A DNA stretch of 64,000 nt from Paenibacillus ginsengihumi DSM 21568 (GCF_000380965.1 NZ_KB905548.1:202897-266896), one strand, 5' to 3'. Positions 8,944 through 17,257 are shown, counted from the first letter of the stretch. Made by a program: numbers and translations. The notes: a model not told the origin generated them from the letters alone.

Positions 8944-9060
8944 TCGCTCCACCTCGGCTGCAGGCGTCGAAAGAGATTCCGTCATTCCATAGAAATGATG
9001 TCAAATAAGGCAATGGTTATTGGCAAGGACGCGGCAAAGTCTTTAGCCTTGTGGCGAATT

Positions 9061-9083
9061 GAAATATTCTAAGTGAATATTTC
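9061..9083. promoter_or_regulatory. Perfect inverted repeat upstream of the ferrochelatase operon promoter
   Basis: GAAATATTC (9061-9069) and GAATATTTC (9075-9083) are perfect 9-base arms around TAAGT, ending four bases before the -35. I do not recognise the sequence as a standard Fur, Zur or PerR box. The regulator is unknown. Confidence 0.6.
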
Positions 9084-9087
9084 TAGG

Positions 9088-9116
9088 TTGACAAAAGTAG
9101 CAAATCGGGGTAGTAT
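9088..9116 (+). promoter_or_regulatory. Sigma-A promoter of the metal-chelate/ferrochelatase operon
   Basis: Consensus TTGACA (9088-9093) and TAGTAT (9111-9116) are 17 bases apart, about 75 bases upstream of the first start codon. Operator-like sequences lie on both sides (9061-9083 and 9124-9137). Confidence 0.8.
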
Positions 9117-9123
9117 GTGATTG

Positions 9124-9137
9124 TTTCCCTAGGGAAA
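9124..9137. promoter_or_regulatory. MntR-like palindromic operator at the transcription start
   Basis: TTTCCCTAGGGAAA is a perfect 14-base palindrome beginning seven bases after the -10, followed by AATTTTT. Read on the minus strand it gives AAATTTTTCCCTAGGGAAA, close to the MntR boxes of B. subtilis as I recall them (AAATTTTGCCTTAAGGAAA). A repressor here would block transcription initiation. MntR is encoded at 1661. Confidence 0.5.
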
Positions 9138-9192
9138 AATTTTTGAATTGAACAAAGTAATTTAACTTGGCTAAAAAATGAGAGGTGACAAA

Positions 9193-10290
9193 GTGGAGAC
9201 GAACCACCGTCTCGATGCCAGGCCGCTGCCTATGCCTGAAGCGAGAGAGATTTCCAAACGAGGGAAGCGGCTGCCGGCAACCTGGCTGCTGATGCTCCTT
9301 CTCCTCCCGGTCGTCGTCGTGTTGGCCAGCTCGATCGGGCCGGTATCCGTTCCGTTTCGGCATACGCTGGCGATGCTGCTGGAGCTCGTGCATTTGACGG
9401 ACAAAGGCGGCTTCGGCGAGCGGGAATGGGTCGTCGTGACCCAGGTCAGATTGCCGCGCGTCCTGGTCGGCGCGCTGGTCGGAGCCGCCCTGGCCGTCTC
9501 GGGAGCGGTCATGCAAGGGCTGTTTCGCAACCCGCTGGTGGAACCGGGTTACGTCGGGGTGTCGAGCGGCGCCGCGTTCGGAGCCGTGTGCGCCTTGTTT
9601 TTCGGCTGGACGCGCATCAGCCCGTGGGCGCTGCCCGGCGCCGCCTTCATCGGCGGCCTGGCGGCAATCCTCCTTGTGCTTGCCGTATGGAAAATGAGCA
9701 AAGCCTCAGGCGCGGCTGTCCTGCTGCTGCTCGGCGTCGGCATCAGCGCGTTCCTGTCCGCGCTGATCAGCGTCATGATGGCCGGCTCAAGCAGCGAACA
9801 GGAGCTGCGCAGCATCGTGTATTGGCTGCAGGGGGGGCTGGAAGCCCGCACCTGGCAGCACGTCCAGCTCGTCGGGCCGATCGTGGCGGCCGCCTGCCTG
9901 CTGCTCTGCTCGTTCGGGCGCGAGCTGAACGTGATGCTGCTCGGCGACGACCTGGCGCAGACGGCCGGCATCCGCGTCGCCGCAACCCGGCTTGTGCTGC
10001 TCGGGCTGACGTCGCTGGCAACGGGAGCCGCCGTAGCCGTCAGCGGCACTATCGGCTTCGTCGGCCTGATCGTCCCGCACATCGTCCGGCTGCTGTGCGG
10101 CCCCGACCATCGCGTCCTGCTGCCGCTAGCCGCTCTGGGCGGAGCCGTGTTCCTGATGCTGGCCGATCTCGTTTCGCGCATCGTGCTGCAGCCGGTATCG
10201 CTGCAGGTCGGCGTCGTCTGCGCTATCGTCGGCGCGCCGCTGTTTGTCATTCTCGTCCTGCGCAGCCGAAAAGGAGGGCATCTCGCATGA
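9193..10290 (+). CDS. FecCD-family ABC transporter permease for a metal chelate
   Basis: The 365-residue permease has about nine or ten membrane helices. It carries the FecCD/BtuC signatures RLPRVLVGALVGAALAVSG, GLFRNPLVEPGYVGVSSGAA and GFVGLIVPHIVR, the last near the coupling helix that contacts the ATPase. The family imports ferric siderophores, heme or cobalamin. Start GTG 9193 is preferred because AGAGGTGA lies just upstream; ATG 9178 has no ribosome site. It is the first gene of a tightly coupled operon (permease, ATPase, receptor, ferrochelatase), and its stop overlaps the ATPase start as ATGA. The final ferrochelatase suggests heme or another metallated tetrapyrrole as cargo, which is inference. 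Confidence 0.9.
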   Translation: METNHRLDARPLPMPEAREISKRGKRLPATWLLMLLLLPVVVVLASSIGPVSVPFRHTLAMLLELVHLTDKGGFGEREWVVVTQVRLPRVLVGALVGAALAVSGAVMQGLFRNPLVEPGYVGVSSGAAFGAVCALFFGWTRISPWALPGAAFIGGLAAILLVLAVWKMSKASGAAVLLLLGVGISAFLSALISVMMAGSSSEQELRSIVYWLQGGLEARTWQHVQLVGPIVAAACLLLCSFGRELNVMLLGDDLAQTAGIRVAATRLVLLGLTSLATGAAVAVSGTIGFVGLIVPHIVRLLCGPDHRVLLPLAALGGAVFLMLADLVSRIVLQPVSLQVGVVCAIVGAPLFVILVLRSRKGGHLA

Positions 10291-11132
10291 ACAAGCTGAC
10301 AGTTCGCCATGTTGCGGCGCGCTGCGGGCAAAGGCTTGTGCTGGACGGCGTCTGCCTGCATGTCCGGAAAGGGGAGTTCGTCGGCCTGCTCGGAGCGAAC
10401 GGCAGCGGCAAATCGACGCTTCTGCGCACGCTGGCCGGCCTGCGCAAACCTGATCAAGGAGTCGTCATGCTGGGCGAACGTCCGCTCGTCCGATACAAAA
10501 GCAAGGAATTGGCCAAAATGATCGGCTACGTTCCCCAGGATATTTCGTGCGACTTTGATTTCACCGTGCGCGAAATCGTCCGCATGGGCCGGCATCCGCA
10601 TACGCCGAGATTCCGCGCCGAAAGCCCGGGCGACCGCGCCGCCGTCCGGCGGGCTCTCCGGCAGACGCAGCTGCTCGAGCTGTCCGGCCGCTCCGTGCGG
10701 GAGCTGTCCGGCGGCCAGCGGCAGATGGTCTTTATCGCCAAGGCGCTGGCCCAGGAACCGGAGCTGCTGCTTTTGGATGAGCCGATCTCCGCGCTCGATA
10801 TCCGGCATCAGCTGCAGGTGCTGGAGCTGATCCGCCTCGTAGCAGGAAGCGGAACGGCTTCCGTCGCCGCCCTGCACGACTTGAATCTGGCGGCCAGATA
10901 TTGCGACCGCCTCGTGCTTCTGGCGGAAGGGCGCGTGCTGGCCGACGGCAGGCCGAAGGAAGTGCTCACAGAGGCTCGCATCCGCATGGCATACGGAGTC
11001 AAGTCTCGCGTCCACAGGGACGATCTGCTCGGAGCCGTCCAGGTGACAGCGCTGGAGCCGGATCACGAACCGATACATAACAGGGAGGGAGAAACCGTTG
11101 AATCAGCGCAGCAAAAGAAAGCGGCACAATAA
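10287..11132 (+). CDS. FecE/BtuD-type ABC transporter ATPase
   Basis: This 281-residue cytoplasmic ATPase powers the FecCD permease encoded just upstream. It has Walker A GANGSGKST (about residues 35-43), the Q-loop at YVPQDI, signature RELSGGQRQ, Walker B LLLLDEP and the H-loop histidine in ALHDLNLA. Start ATG 10287 follows AAGGAGGG and overlaps the permease stop by four bases. Its last 35 bases overlap the receptor gene. The same reading frame is open far upstream (to 9426), but only as a shadow of the permease. Confidence 0.95.
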   Translation: MNKLTVRHVAARCGQRLVLDGVCLHVRKGEFVGLLGANGSGKSTLLRTLAGLRKPDQGVVMLGERPLVRYKSKELAKMIGYVPQDISCDFDFTVREIVRMGRHPHTPRFRAESPGDRAAVRRALRQTQLLELSGRSVRELSGGQRQMVFIAKALAQEPELLLLDEPISALDIRHQLQVLELIRLVAGSGTASVAALHDLNLAARYCDRLVLLAEGRVLADGRPKEVLTEARIRMAYGVKSRVHRDDLLGAVQVTALEPDHEPIHNREGETVESAQQKKAAQ

Positions 11133-12201
11133 AGCGGCATGGGCCTGGTCGGCGGCGCTGACACTGGCGCTGCTGGCCGCTTGCGCCCCGCTGACGAGGG
11201 AGGCGCCGGCAGACAGCACCGGGGCCGGCCCGGGAGCGACCGGGCCGCCGGCCGCCGGGAACGGCCCCGCGGCCGCATCGCCCCAACCGGCGGCACGCGC
11301 GCAGCGGCAGGCCGATTTTCCCCGCACCATCAAACTGAGCGGCGATAAAGCGGTAACGATCGCAGCGAAGCCGCAGCGGATTGTGGCGATTTCCCTGGAC
11401 ACGGCGGAAGCGGCGCTCGAACTGGCCGGGCCGTCCCGCATCGCCGCCATTACGCGCAGCATCGGCAACCGGAGCCTCGCCTTTCAGGCGGAGGAAGGCG
11501 AAGCGGTCGGCAGCAAGCTGGGCAGCGCCACGGCAGTCGATCCGGAAACGATATTGGCCATGGAGCCCGACCTGATTTTGCTGACGACGCAGCACGGAAG
11601 CGAGGCGGATGCGGACCGCCTGCTGGCGCAGGCCGGCGTTCCGCTCGTCAGCTTCGAGCCCTGGAATTCGCTGGAGCGCATTCGCCGCCATTTTCTGCTG
11701 ATTGGCCGGCTGCTCGGCGAGGAGGCCAGGGCGGAGGAGCGGATCGCGGAGATGACGGCCAAGATCGCGGACGTGCAATCCCGCATCGCGACCGTACCCG
11801 CGAAGCCGAGCCTGCTCGTCATCTCGCCCGTCGGAACGAATACCGGGCCGTATGTGCTGGGGCCGGATAGCCTGGCCAGCGACATCGTCCGCAAGGCGGG
11901 GGCCGTTCCGGCTGTCGAGTCGATGGGGCTCAGGCAGACGGCGAAGGCGGACCTCGAGCAGGTGCTGAAGGAAGACCCGGATTACATATTGCTTGCCGAC
12001 TGGGATGGCAGCGGCCAGAAGGCATACGACGAATGGATGAACGACCCGGGCTGGCAGACGCTCAAGGCGGTTCGCCATAACCGGGTCAAAATCATCCCGG
12101 CCAAATACGTGATGACGGCCAGCGTGCAGGCCGCGGAAGGCATCGAGCGGATCGCCCGCTGGCTGCATCCGGCCTCGTTCGGGGAGGGGGAAAGGCCATG
12201 A
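11098..12201 (+). CDS. Substrate-binding lipoprotein of the metal-chelate transporter
   Basis: The 367-residue lipoprotein has an N-terminal basic region, a hydrophobic signal and lipobox LLAAC (about residues 20-24). A Pro/Gly/Ala-rich linker follows to about residue 66, then a periplasmic-binding fold of the helical-backbone class (QRIVAIS, ETILAMEPDLILL, LLADWDGSG). It would capture the chelate outside the membrane and deliver it to the permease. TTG at 11098 is the start, seven bases after AGGGAGGGA. It overlaps the ATPase by 35 bases and the ferrochelatase by ATGA. The ligand cannot be read from sequence. Confidence 0.92.
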   Translation: MNQRSKRKRHNKAAWAWSAALTLALLAACAPLTREAPADSTGAGPGATGPPAAGNGPAAASPQPAARAQRQADFPRTIKLSGDKAVTIAAKPQRIVAISLDTAEAALELAGPSRIAAITRSIGNRSLAFQAEEGEAVGSKLGSATAVDPETILAMEPDLILLTTQHGSEADADRLLAQAGVPLVSFEPWNSLERIRRHFLLIGRLLGEEARAEERIAEMTAKIADVQSRIATVPAKPSLLVISPVGTNTGPYVLGPDSLASDIVRKAGAVPAVESMGLRQTAKADLEQVLKEDPDYILLADWDGSGQKAYDEWMNDPGWQTLKAVRHNRVKIIPAKYVMTASVQAAEGIERIARWLHPASFGEGERP

Positions 12202-13166
12202 AGGCGCTGCTGCTGGCAGCATACGGGGGCCCTTCCTCCATGGACCGCGTCGACGACTTCTATCGCGCCATTTATCGCGGCCAACCGCCGGCGGCGGAGA
12301 CGCTTGCCGCCGGCCGCAGCCTGTTCAGAGCTTTGGGGGTGTGCGACCCGCTCCATGCTATCACGTTCAGGCAGGCCGCCGCGCTGGAGCGGCGCTTGAA
12401 GCGGATGACGGGCGAAGAAATTCGCGTATACGTCGGGATGAAGCATGGGGAGCCGCTGATCGGGCAGGCGGCAAGGTCGATCGTGCGGGACGGGGCGGAA
12501 GCCGTTGCCGTCATGCCGATGTCGATGCTGTACTCGAAGACAGGCGCCGGTCTGTATATCCGGCAAGTAAGGGAGACGCTCGCAGCCATGCGCAGCAGCT
12601 TGCCGGTGCTTGAGCTGATCCGCTGGAGCCTGGACGCTTCCTTCATCGACGTGCTGGCCGACCGGGCGCGCCGCGCCTGGCACTGGCTGCCGATAGCTGC
12701 GCGGGATACGGCCAAAATGGTATTTACCGCGCACAGCAAGCCGGGGAAAGCGCAGGCGAACCGGGACTACATCGAGCAGTTCCAGGCGTTAGCCCGGAAT
12801 GTGGCGCTCAGAGCGGGCATCCCCAGATGGAGGCTCGCTTATCGCAGCGGAGGGCCGCCGCCCCAGACGTGGCTCGGCCCGGACATTCTCGATGTGATTC
12901 GGGAGGAAGGGTTCAACGGGACCGGAGGGATCGCCGTGTGCGAGCTGCTTTCGCTGACGGACAACGCGGAGGCGCTGCGCGATATCGGCGCGGATGCGCA
13001 GCGGGCGGCGCATTCGCTCGGTCTGGAGTTTGTCCGGGCGGAATGCTTGAACGACGCGGACGATGCGATGGAGGCGCTTGCGCGAATCGCCACCGAACGG
13101 ATGCGCCAGGCCGGTTGGTTTAAGGAAGCAGGTGCGGACAGAACAGGCTGCGGCCGAAAAAGGTAA
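12198..13166 (+). CDS. Divergent ferrochelatase (HemH/CpfC family) in a metal-uptake operon
   Basis: This 322-residue member of the ferrochelatase family normally inserts Fe(II) into coproporphyrin III or protoporphyrin. It opens with LLLAAYGGPSS and keeps the two metal-site residues: H179 (in TAHSKPG, the B. subtilis H183 position) and E258 (in DNAEAL, the E264 position). WLGPD (225-229) is also kept. It deviates where B. subtilis has DHLEVLY: here DNAEALR, so the histidine before the catalytic Glu is lost. No hemE or hemY is adjacent. Being the last gene of a transporter operon, it may remove iron from imported heme or metallate a scavenged porphyrin; this is inference. A housekeeping hemH elsewhere is likely. 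Confidence 0.88.
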   Translation: MKALLLAAYGGPSSMDRVDDFYRAIYRGQPPAAETLAAGRSLFRALGVCDPLHAITFRQAAALERRLKRMTGEEIRVYVGMKHGEPLIGQAARSIVRDGAEAVAVMPMSMLYSKTGAGLYIRQVRETLAAMRSSLPVLELIRWSLDASFIDVLADRARRAWHWLPIAARDTAKMVFTAHSKPGKAQANRDYIEQFQALARNVALRAGIPRWRLAYRSGGPPPQTWLGPDILDVIREEGFNGTGGIAVCELLSLTDNAEALRDIGADAQRAAHSLGLEFVRAECLNDADDAMEALARIATERMRQAGWFKEAGADRTGCGRKR

Positions 13167-13173
13167 AAAGCGC

Positions 13174-13202
13174 TTGACATATCGCCCAAAACCAATTATT
13201 TT
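13174..13202 (+). promoter_or_regulatory. Sigma-A promoter of mntABCD
   Basis: TTGACA (13174-13179) and TATTTT (13197-13202) are 17 bases apart. The promoter lies just after the ferrochelatase stop and gives a leader of about 100 bases before mntA. Confidence 0.75.
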
Positions 13203-13215
13203 GTTTGTATACATT

Positions 13216-13240
13216 AAATTTGCCTTCGGGAAAAACATTT
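13216..13240. promoter_or_regulatory. MntR box at the mntABCD transcription start
   Basis: AAATTTGCCTTCGGGAAAAA followed by CATTT resembles the B. subtilis MntR operator (AAATTTTGCCT/AAGGAAA halves). Its place just after the -10 fits repression by Mn-loaded MntR, encoded at 1661 in this window. Confidence 0.7.
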
Positions 13241-13312
13241 GTGTACATGCAGAAGAGGGGCGCTAAGGAAACAAAGTTAAACAAGAACAATGGAGAAGCG
13301 GGAGGAGTCACT

Positions 13313-14287
13313 ATGGAGAGACGGATCGTTAAGAGACGGGGCGCGCTGCTCGGCATGCTGGCGCTGGCTGTATCGCTTGCGCTCGCCGCTTGCGGAACAG
13401 GGGAAGGGGAGGCGCCGGGAGCCGCGCCGGAAGCTGCACCGGAAGGGAAAATCAACGTCGTTGCGACGATCGCGCAAATTGCCGAACCAGTCTCGGTCAT
13501 CGGCGGGGACAAGGTGAACGTGACCAGCCTCATGGGGCCGGGCGTCGACCCGCACTTGTACAGTGCGACGCAGGGAGATATCCGCAAGCTCGAGGGCGGA
13601 GACCTGGTGCTATACAGCGGCCTTCATCTGGAAGGCAACATGATCGAAATTTTCGAGCAGATCGGCAAGAAAAAGCCGGTGGCGGCCATCGCCGAAGCGA
13701 TCCCGCAGGAGAAGCTGCTCAGGGACGAGACCGGGGCGGTGGATCCGCACGTCTGGTTCGACATCGAGCTGTGGAAGACAGCGCTGGATAAGGCAACGGA
13801 AGAGCTCAAGAAGCTGTCGCCGGACAACGCGGACTATTTTGAAAAGAACAAGGCCGACTACTTCGCGAAGCTCGATGAGCTAAGCGCAGAAGCGAAAAGC
13901 AAGCTGTCGCAAATCCCGGCCGACAAGCGCGTGCTCGTCACCGCTCACGACGCCTTCGGCTATTTCGGCCGCAGCCACGGAATCGAGGTCGTCGGGCTGC
14001 AGGGGCTCAGCACGGAGGACGAGATCGGCATTTCCGATATTCAGGCGACGATCGATCTGCTGCTTGAGCATCAAGTGCCTGCCGTTTTTGTGGAAAGCAG
14101 CGTCAATCAAAGCTCCATCAACGCCGTGATCGAGGGCGCCTCCAGCGCCGGGCTGCAGGTGAAGCTGGGCGGCGAGCTGTTCTCCGACGCGATGGGCGAG
14201 GCGGGTACGCCGGAAGGCACGTACCTGGGCATGTACCGCCACAACGTGGAAACGATCTATAAGGCTTTAACGGAAAAGGGTGACTAA
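13313..14287 (+). CDS. mntA: Manganese-binding lipoprotein of an ABC importer
   Basis: This 324-residue cluster A-I metal receptor has a signal peptide with lipobox LAAC (about residues 22-25), an Ala/Pro/Glu linker, then a ZnuA-like fold. Metal-site histidines are visible in GPGVDPHLY, AVDPHVWF and TAHDAFGYF, and the acidic ligand region lies near FSDAMG. Start ATG 13313 follows GGGAGGAG; in-frame codons upstream (from 13205) lie in the leader and the MntR box. Mn rather than Zn is inferred from the MntR box and from the lack of a His-rich loop. It is the first gene of mntABCD. Confidence 0.93.
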   Translation: MERRIVKRRGALLGMLALAVSLALAACGTGEGEAPGAAPEAAPEGKINVVATIAQIAEPVSVIGGDKVNVTSLMGPGVDPHLYSATQGDIRKLEGGDLVLYSGLHLEGNMIEIFEQIGKKKPVAAIAEAIPQEKLLRDETGAVDPHVWFDIELWKTALDKATEELKKLSPDNADYFEKNKADYFAKLDELSAEAKSKLSQIPADKRVLVTAHDAFGYFGRSHGIEVVGLQGLSTEDEIGISDIQATIDLLLEHQVPAVFVESSVNQSSINAVIEGASSAGLQVKLGGELFSDAMGEAGTPEGTYLGMYRHNVETIYKALTEKGD

Positions 14288-14288
14288 G

Positions 14289-15017
14289 ATGAGCGTGCTC
14301 AAAGTCAACGATTTATCGGCATCCTACCGCAAAAACAAAGTGCTGCATGACGTAAGCTTCGAGGTTCAGGCCGGCTCGCTGACCAGCATTGTCGGCCCGA
14401 ACGGCGCGGGCAAGTCGACGCTGCTGAAGGTGATGCTGGAGCTTCACCCGAGGCTGTCCGGCTCGGTCACCTTCTTCGGCTCCTCGCTCGGGAAGATGAA
14501 GACCCGGATCGGCTATGTGCCGCAGCGCGGGTCCGTCGACTGGGATTTTCCGACGAACGCGCTGGATGTCGTGATGATGGGCTTGTACGGCCAGGTCGGC
14601 TGGCTCAAATGGCCGAAGCGCAGCCATAAGGACAAGGCGCTGGCGGCGCTCGACCAGATGGGCATGGCCGATTACGCCGGCCGGCAAATCAGCCAGCTGT
14701 CCGGCGGACAGCAGCAGCGCGTATTTCTGGCCAGGGCGCTCGTCCAGGATGCGGACTTGTACTTCATGGACGAACCGCTTGCCGGCGTCGACGCCGCGAC
14801 GGAGCGGGCCATCATGACGACGCTGAAGGAGCTCAAGACGGCCGGCAAAACGGTTATGGTCGTGCATCACGACCTGCAGACGGTCGAGGATTATTTCGAT
14901 CATGTGCTGCTGCTGAACCGCACGGTCGTCGCCCACGGGAAGACGGAGGACGTCTTTACGAAGGACAATGTGTACCGCGCTTACGGCGGAGCGCTTCGTT
15001 GGATGAAGGAGGCATGA
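14289..15017 (+). CDS. mntB: Manganese ABC transporter ATPase
   Basis: The 242-residue ATPase has Walker A GPNGAGKST, signature QLSGGQQQR, Walker B LYFMDEP and H-loop VVHHDL. It powers the MntC/MntD permeases. ATG 14289 lies one base after the mntA stop with AAGGGTGA upstream; a GTG at 14280 is a less likely start. Confidence 0.95.
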   Translation: MSVLKVNDLSASYRKNKVLHDVSFEVQAGSLTSIVGPNGAGKSTLLKVMLELHPRLSGSVTFFGSSLGKMKTRIGYVPQRGSVDWDFPTNALDVVMMGLYGQVGWLKWPKRSHKDKALAALDQMGMADYAGRQISQLSGGQQQRVFLARALVQDADLYFMDEPLAGVDAATERAIMTTLKELKTAGKTVMVVHHDLQTVEDYFDHVLLLNRTVVAHGKTEDVFTKDNVYRAYGGALRWMKEA

Positions 15018-15021
15018 CATC

Positions 15022-15939
15022 ATGGGTACGGTTTTTACCGCGAATGCGCAGTGGGTGCTGCTTAGCACCTTGATTTTGGGAATGGCATCCGGCATGATCG
15101 GATGCCTTGCCTATTGGAAGCGGCAGAGCCTGATGAGCGATGCGCTGTCCCATGCCGCTTTGCCGGGCGTCGTGATCGCCTTCGCCTTGACCGGCAGCAA
15201 GCAGTTGCCGGCGCTGATCGTCGGCGCGGCCGTCAGCGCGCTGCTCGGGGCGCTTCTGATTCAGTGGATTCGCTCCTCGAGCCGGATCAAGGAGGATACG
15301 GCGATGGGCATGATCCTGTCCGTCTTCTTCGGGCTCGGCATCATGCTGCTGACGATCGTCAACCGGTCGGCCGGCGGCAATCAGAGCGGATTGGACAGCT
15401 TTATCTTCGGCCAGGCCGCTTCGATGGTGCGCAAGGATGTCTATACGATGCTCGCGCTGGCGGCGCTCGTTATTCTCGTCGTATTCATCGGCTTCAAGGA
15501 ATGGAAGCTGTTTTTGTTTGACGCCGATTTCGCCCGCGGTCTCGGGCTTTCGGGACGCCTGATGAATGCGATCTACCTGGCCGTGCTCGTTCTCGTCATC
15601 GTCATCGGCATTCAGGCGGTCGGCGTTATTTTGATGGCGGCGCTGCTTATTATCCCGGCTGTCAGCGCGCGCTATTGGACGCAATCGTTCAAATGGATGG
15701 TCGTGCTGTCGGCACTTTTCGGCGGAGGGGCCGGGATGGTCGGCACGCTGGCCAGCACGCTCGGCAAAGGCTGGCCGACCGGGCCGTTCATCGTCGTCGC
15801 TTCTTCCGTGCTGTTCTGCGTCTCGCTCGTCTTCGGCGCTCAGAAAGGGCTGCTGATCCAGACACTGCAGCTCAGAATGCAGAGGAAACAGGCCGTTCGC
15901 TCCTGGAGCGGGCAGACGGCGATGAAGGAGGGGAATTAG
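15022..15939 (+). CDS. mntC: Manganese ABC transporter permease subunit 1
   Basis: The 305-residue protein belongs to the ABC-3 (ZnuB/MntC) permease family. It has about eight or nine membrane helices and the family motif SDALSHAALPGVV near residue 38. GLAxxSGRL-like contact with the ATPase is at GLGLSGRLM (about 175). It starts four bases after mntB with AAGGAGG upstream. It is longer at the C-terminus than MntD by a basic tail (RMQRKQAVRSW). MntC and MntD probably form a heterodimeric channel. Confidence 0.93.
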   Translation: MGTVFTANAQWVLLSTLILGMASGMIGCLAYWKRQSLMSDALSHAALPGVVIAFALTGSKQLPALIVGAAVSALLGALLIQWIRSSSRIKEDTAMGMILSVFFGLGIMLLTIVNRSAGGNQSGLDSFIFGQAASMVRKDVYTMLALAALVILVVFIGFKEWKLFLFDADFARGLGLSGRLMNAIYLAVLVLVIVIGIQAVGVILMAALLIIPAVSARYWTQSFKWMVVLSALFGGGAGMVGTLASTLGKGWPTGPFIVVASSVLFCVSLVFGAQKGLLIQTLQLRMQRKQAVRSWSGQTAMKEGN

Positions 15940-15940
15940 G

Positions 15941-16819
15941 ATGAGCTATACGGCATGGATTTTGCTTACGGCGTCGCTGGTGGGCTTGTCCTGCGGCATT
16001 GTCGGCGCTTTTCTCATCCTGCGCCGAATGGCGATGATGGCGGATGCGATCAGCCATACGGTGCTGCTGGGCATTGTGGTCGCTTTTTTGATCACCCGCG
16101 AGCTGAGCGGAGGACATATGCTGATCGGCGCGATGATCGCCGGCCTGCTGACGGCGGTGCTCGTGCAGTGGTTTCATTCGCGCGGCGTGCAGCAGGACGC
16201 GTCCATCGGCGTCGTGTTCACGACGATGTTCGCCGTCGGCGTCATTCTGATCGCGACGCAGGCGGGCAACGCCCATCTGGACGTCAAGCATGCGCTGATG
16301 GGCGAAATTACGTTCGTGCCGTGGCAGACGATCTCTTTGCCGTGGATCGGCGAAATGCCGGAGGCGACTTTTATGTTGAGCGCGGTGACGATCGTGCTGC
16401 TGCTGGTTATTATCGCTTTTTATAAAGAATGGAAAATCACCTCGTTCGATCCGGCGCTGGCGGCAAGCATCGGCATTCCGGTCGTATGGATGCACTATTT
16501 GTTCATGTCGCTCGTCTCGGTCACGACCGTAGCCTCGTTCGATGCGGTCGGCGCGATCATGGTCGTCGCCATGCTGATCACGCCGGCGGCCGCCGCTTAT
16601 TTGTGGACCGACCGGTTGTCGGTCATGCTGGTCGTCAGCGCCGCGTTCGGCGTCGTGTCGGCCATCGCCGGCTATGCGATCGCGGTATGGGTCGATACGT
16701 CCATCTCCGGCTCCATGGCGTTCGCGACCGGCCTCGTGTTTTTGGTCAGCTTCCTGGCGTCGCCGAAGCACGGCCTGCTGTCGCGGTACGTCCGCCGTTC
16801 CGCGGCGTCCAATCCGTAA
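15941..16819 (+). CDS. mntD: Manganese ABC transporter permease subunit 2
   Basis: This 292-residue second ABC-3 permease carries the motif MADAISHTVLLGIV (about 33-46), a set of helices matching MntC, and the contact loop AASIGIPV near residue 175. ATG 15941 follows GGAGGGGAATTAGG, with one base between it and the mntC stop. Last gene of mntABCD; the next gene has its own promoter. Confidence 0.93.
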   Translation: MSYTAWILLTASLVGLSCGIVGAFLILRRMAMMADAISHTVLLGIVVAFLITRELSGGHMLIGAMIAGLLTAVLVQWFHSRGVQQDASIGVVFTTMFAVGVILIATQAGNAHLDVKHALMGEITFVPWQTISLPWIGEMPEATFMLSAVTIVLLLVIIAFYKEWKITSFDPALAASIGIPVVWMHYLFMSLVSVTTVASFDAVGAIMVVAMLITPAAAAYLWTDRLSVMLVVSAAFGVVSAIAGYAIAVWVDTSISGSMAFATGLVFLVSFLASPKHGLLSRYVRRSAASNP

Positions 16820-16831
16820 GCCTGCGTTCGC

Positions 16832-16860
16832 TTTACCGCGGCATATTTTGTTAGTATAAT
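16832..16860 (+). promoter_or_regulatory. Sigma-A promoter of the small membrane protein gene
   Basis: TTTACC (16832-16837) and a perfect TATAAT (16855-16860) are 17 bases apart, 100 bases upstream of the start at 16961. Confidence 0.65.
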
Positions 16861-16960
16861 CGGATTTGTAAAAGACTGGATCGCGATCGCGGAGCGTCAT
16901 CAGGCCGCTTGCAGCGTTCCTGCCGATAAGCAGAGGCCCGGTGGAGGAAAGCAGAGGACA

Positions 16961-17233
16961 ATGGGAAAAACGATCATTCAATCGGTATTGTTTTCAATGG
17001 CTGTTATCGTGATTTATTTCGGCATTCAGATCGGTTGGGGCATGTATCAGACCATGAACTATGTCCCTGATGTTATCAAGGCTTACGAAACGGTTGGTTA
17101 CCTTGAGAGCAAAGTAAGCTTCGGGGTCATAGGGAGCCCGACAGACTGGGCAGGTCAGCTTGCGCTCCTTTTCGTAGCGGGGGTGGCGGCGTTTTTCGCG
17201 CTGAGGTGGATTTTTCGCACCATAAAAAGATAG
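16961..17233 (+). CDS. Small membrane protein of unknown function
   Basis: The protein has 90 residues with a hydrophobic helix at about 6-27 and a second at about 62-82. Between them lies a soluble loop of about 35 residues, and the end is basic (RWIFRTIKR). ATG 16961 follows GGAGGAAAGCAGAGGACA. It has its own promoter and terminator, so it is a single-gene unit, and its base composition is less GC-rich than mntD. I do not recognise the family. Confidence 0.75.
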   Translation: MGKTIIQSVLFSMAVIVIYFGIQIGWGMYQTMNYVPDVIKAYETVGYLESKVSFGVIGSPTDWAGQLALLFVAGVAAFFALRWIFRTIKR

Positions 17234-17257
17234 ACTGAGCGGCACGATGCTTTTTTC

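Noticed and set aside
9549..11078. Long minus-strand frame of about 509 codons
   Set aside because: Antisense to two well-supported transporter genes, low complexity, no ribosome site.
9426..11132. A 568-codon open frame suggesting a permease-ATPase fusion
   Set aside because: The first 287 codons are an Arg/Ala-rich shadow of the permease in another frame; the ATPase has its own AAGGAGGG and ATG at 10287.
13205..13312. Longer MntA with 36 extra N-terminal residues
   Set aside because: It would run through the MntR box and leader; the signal peptide and ribosome site support 13313.
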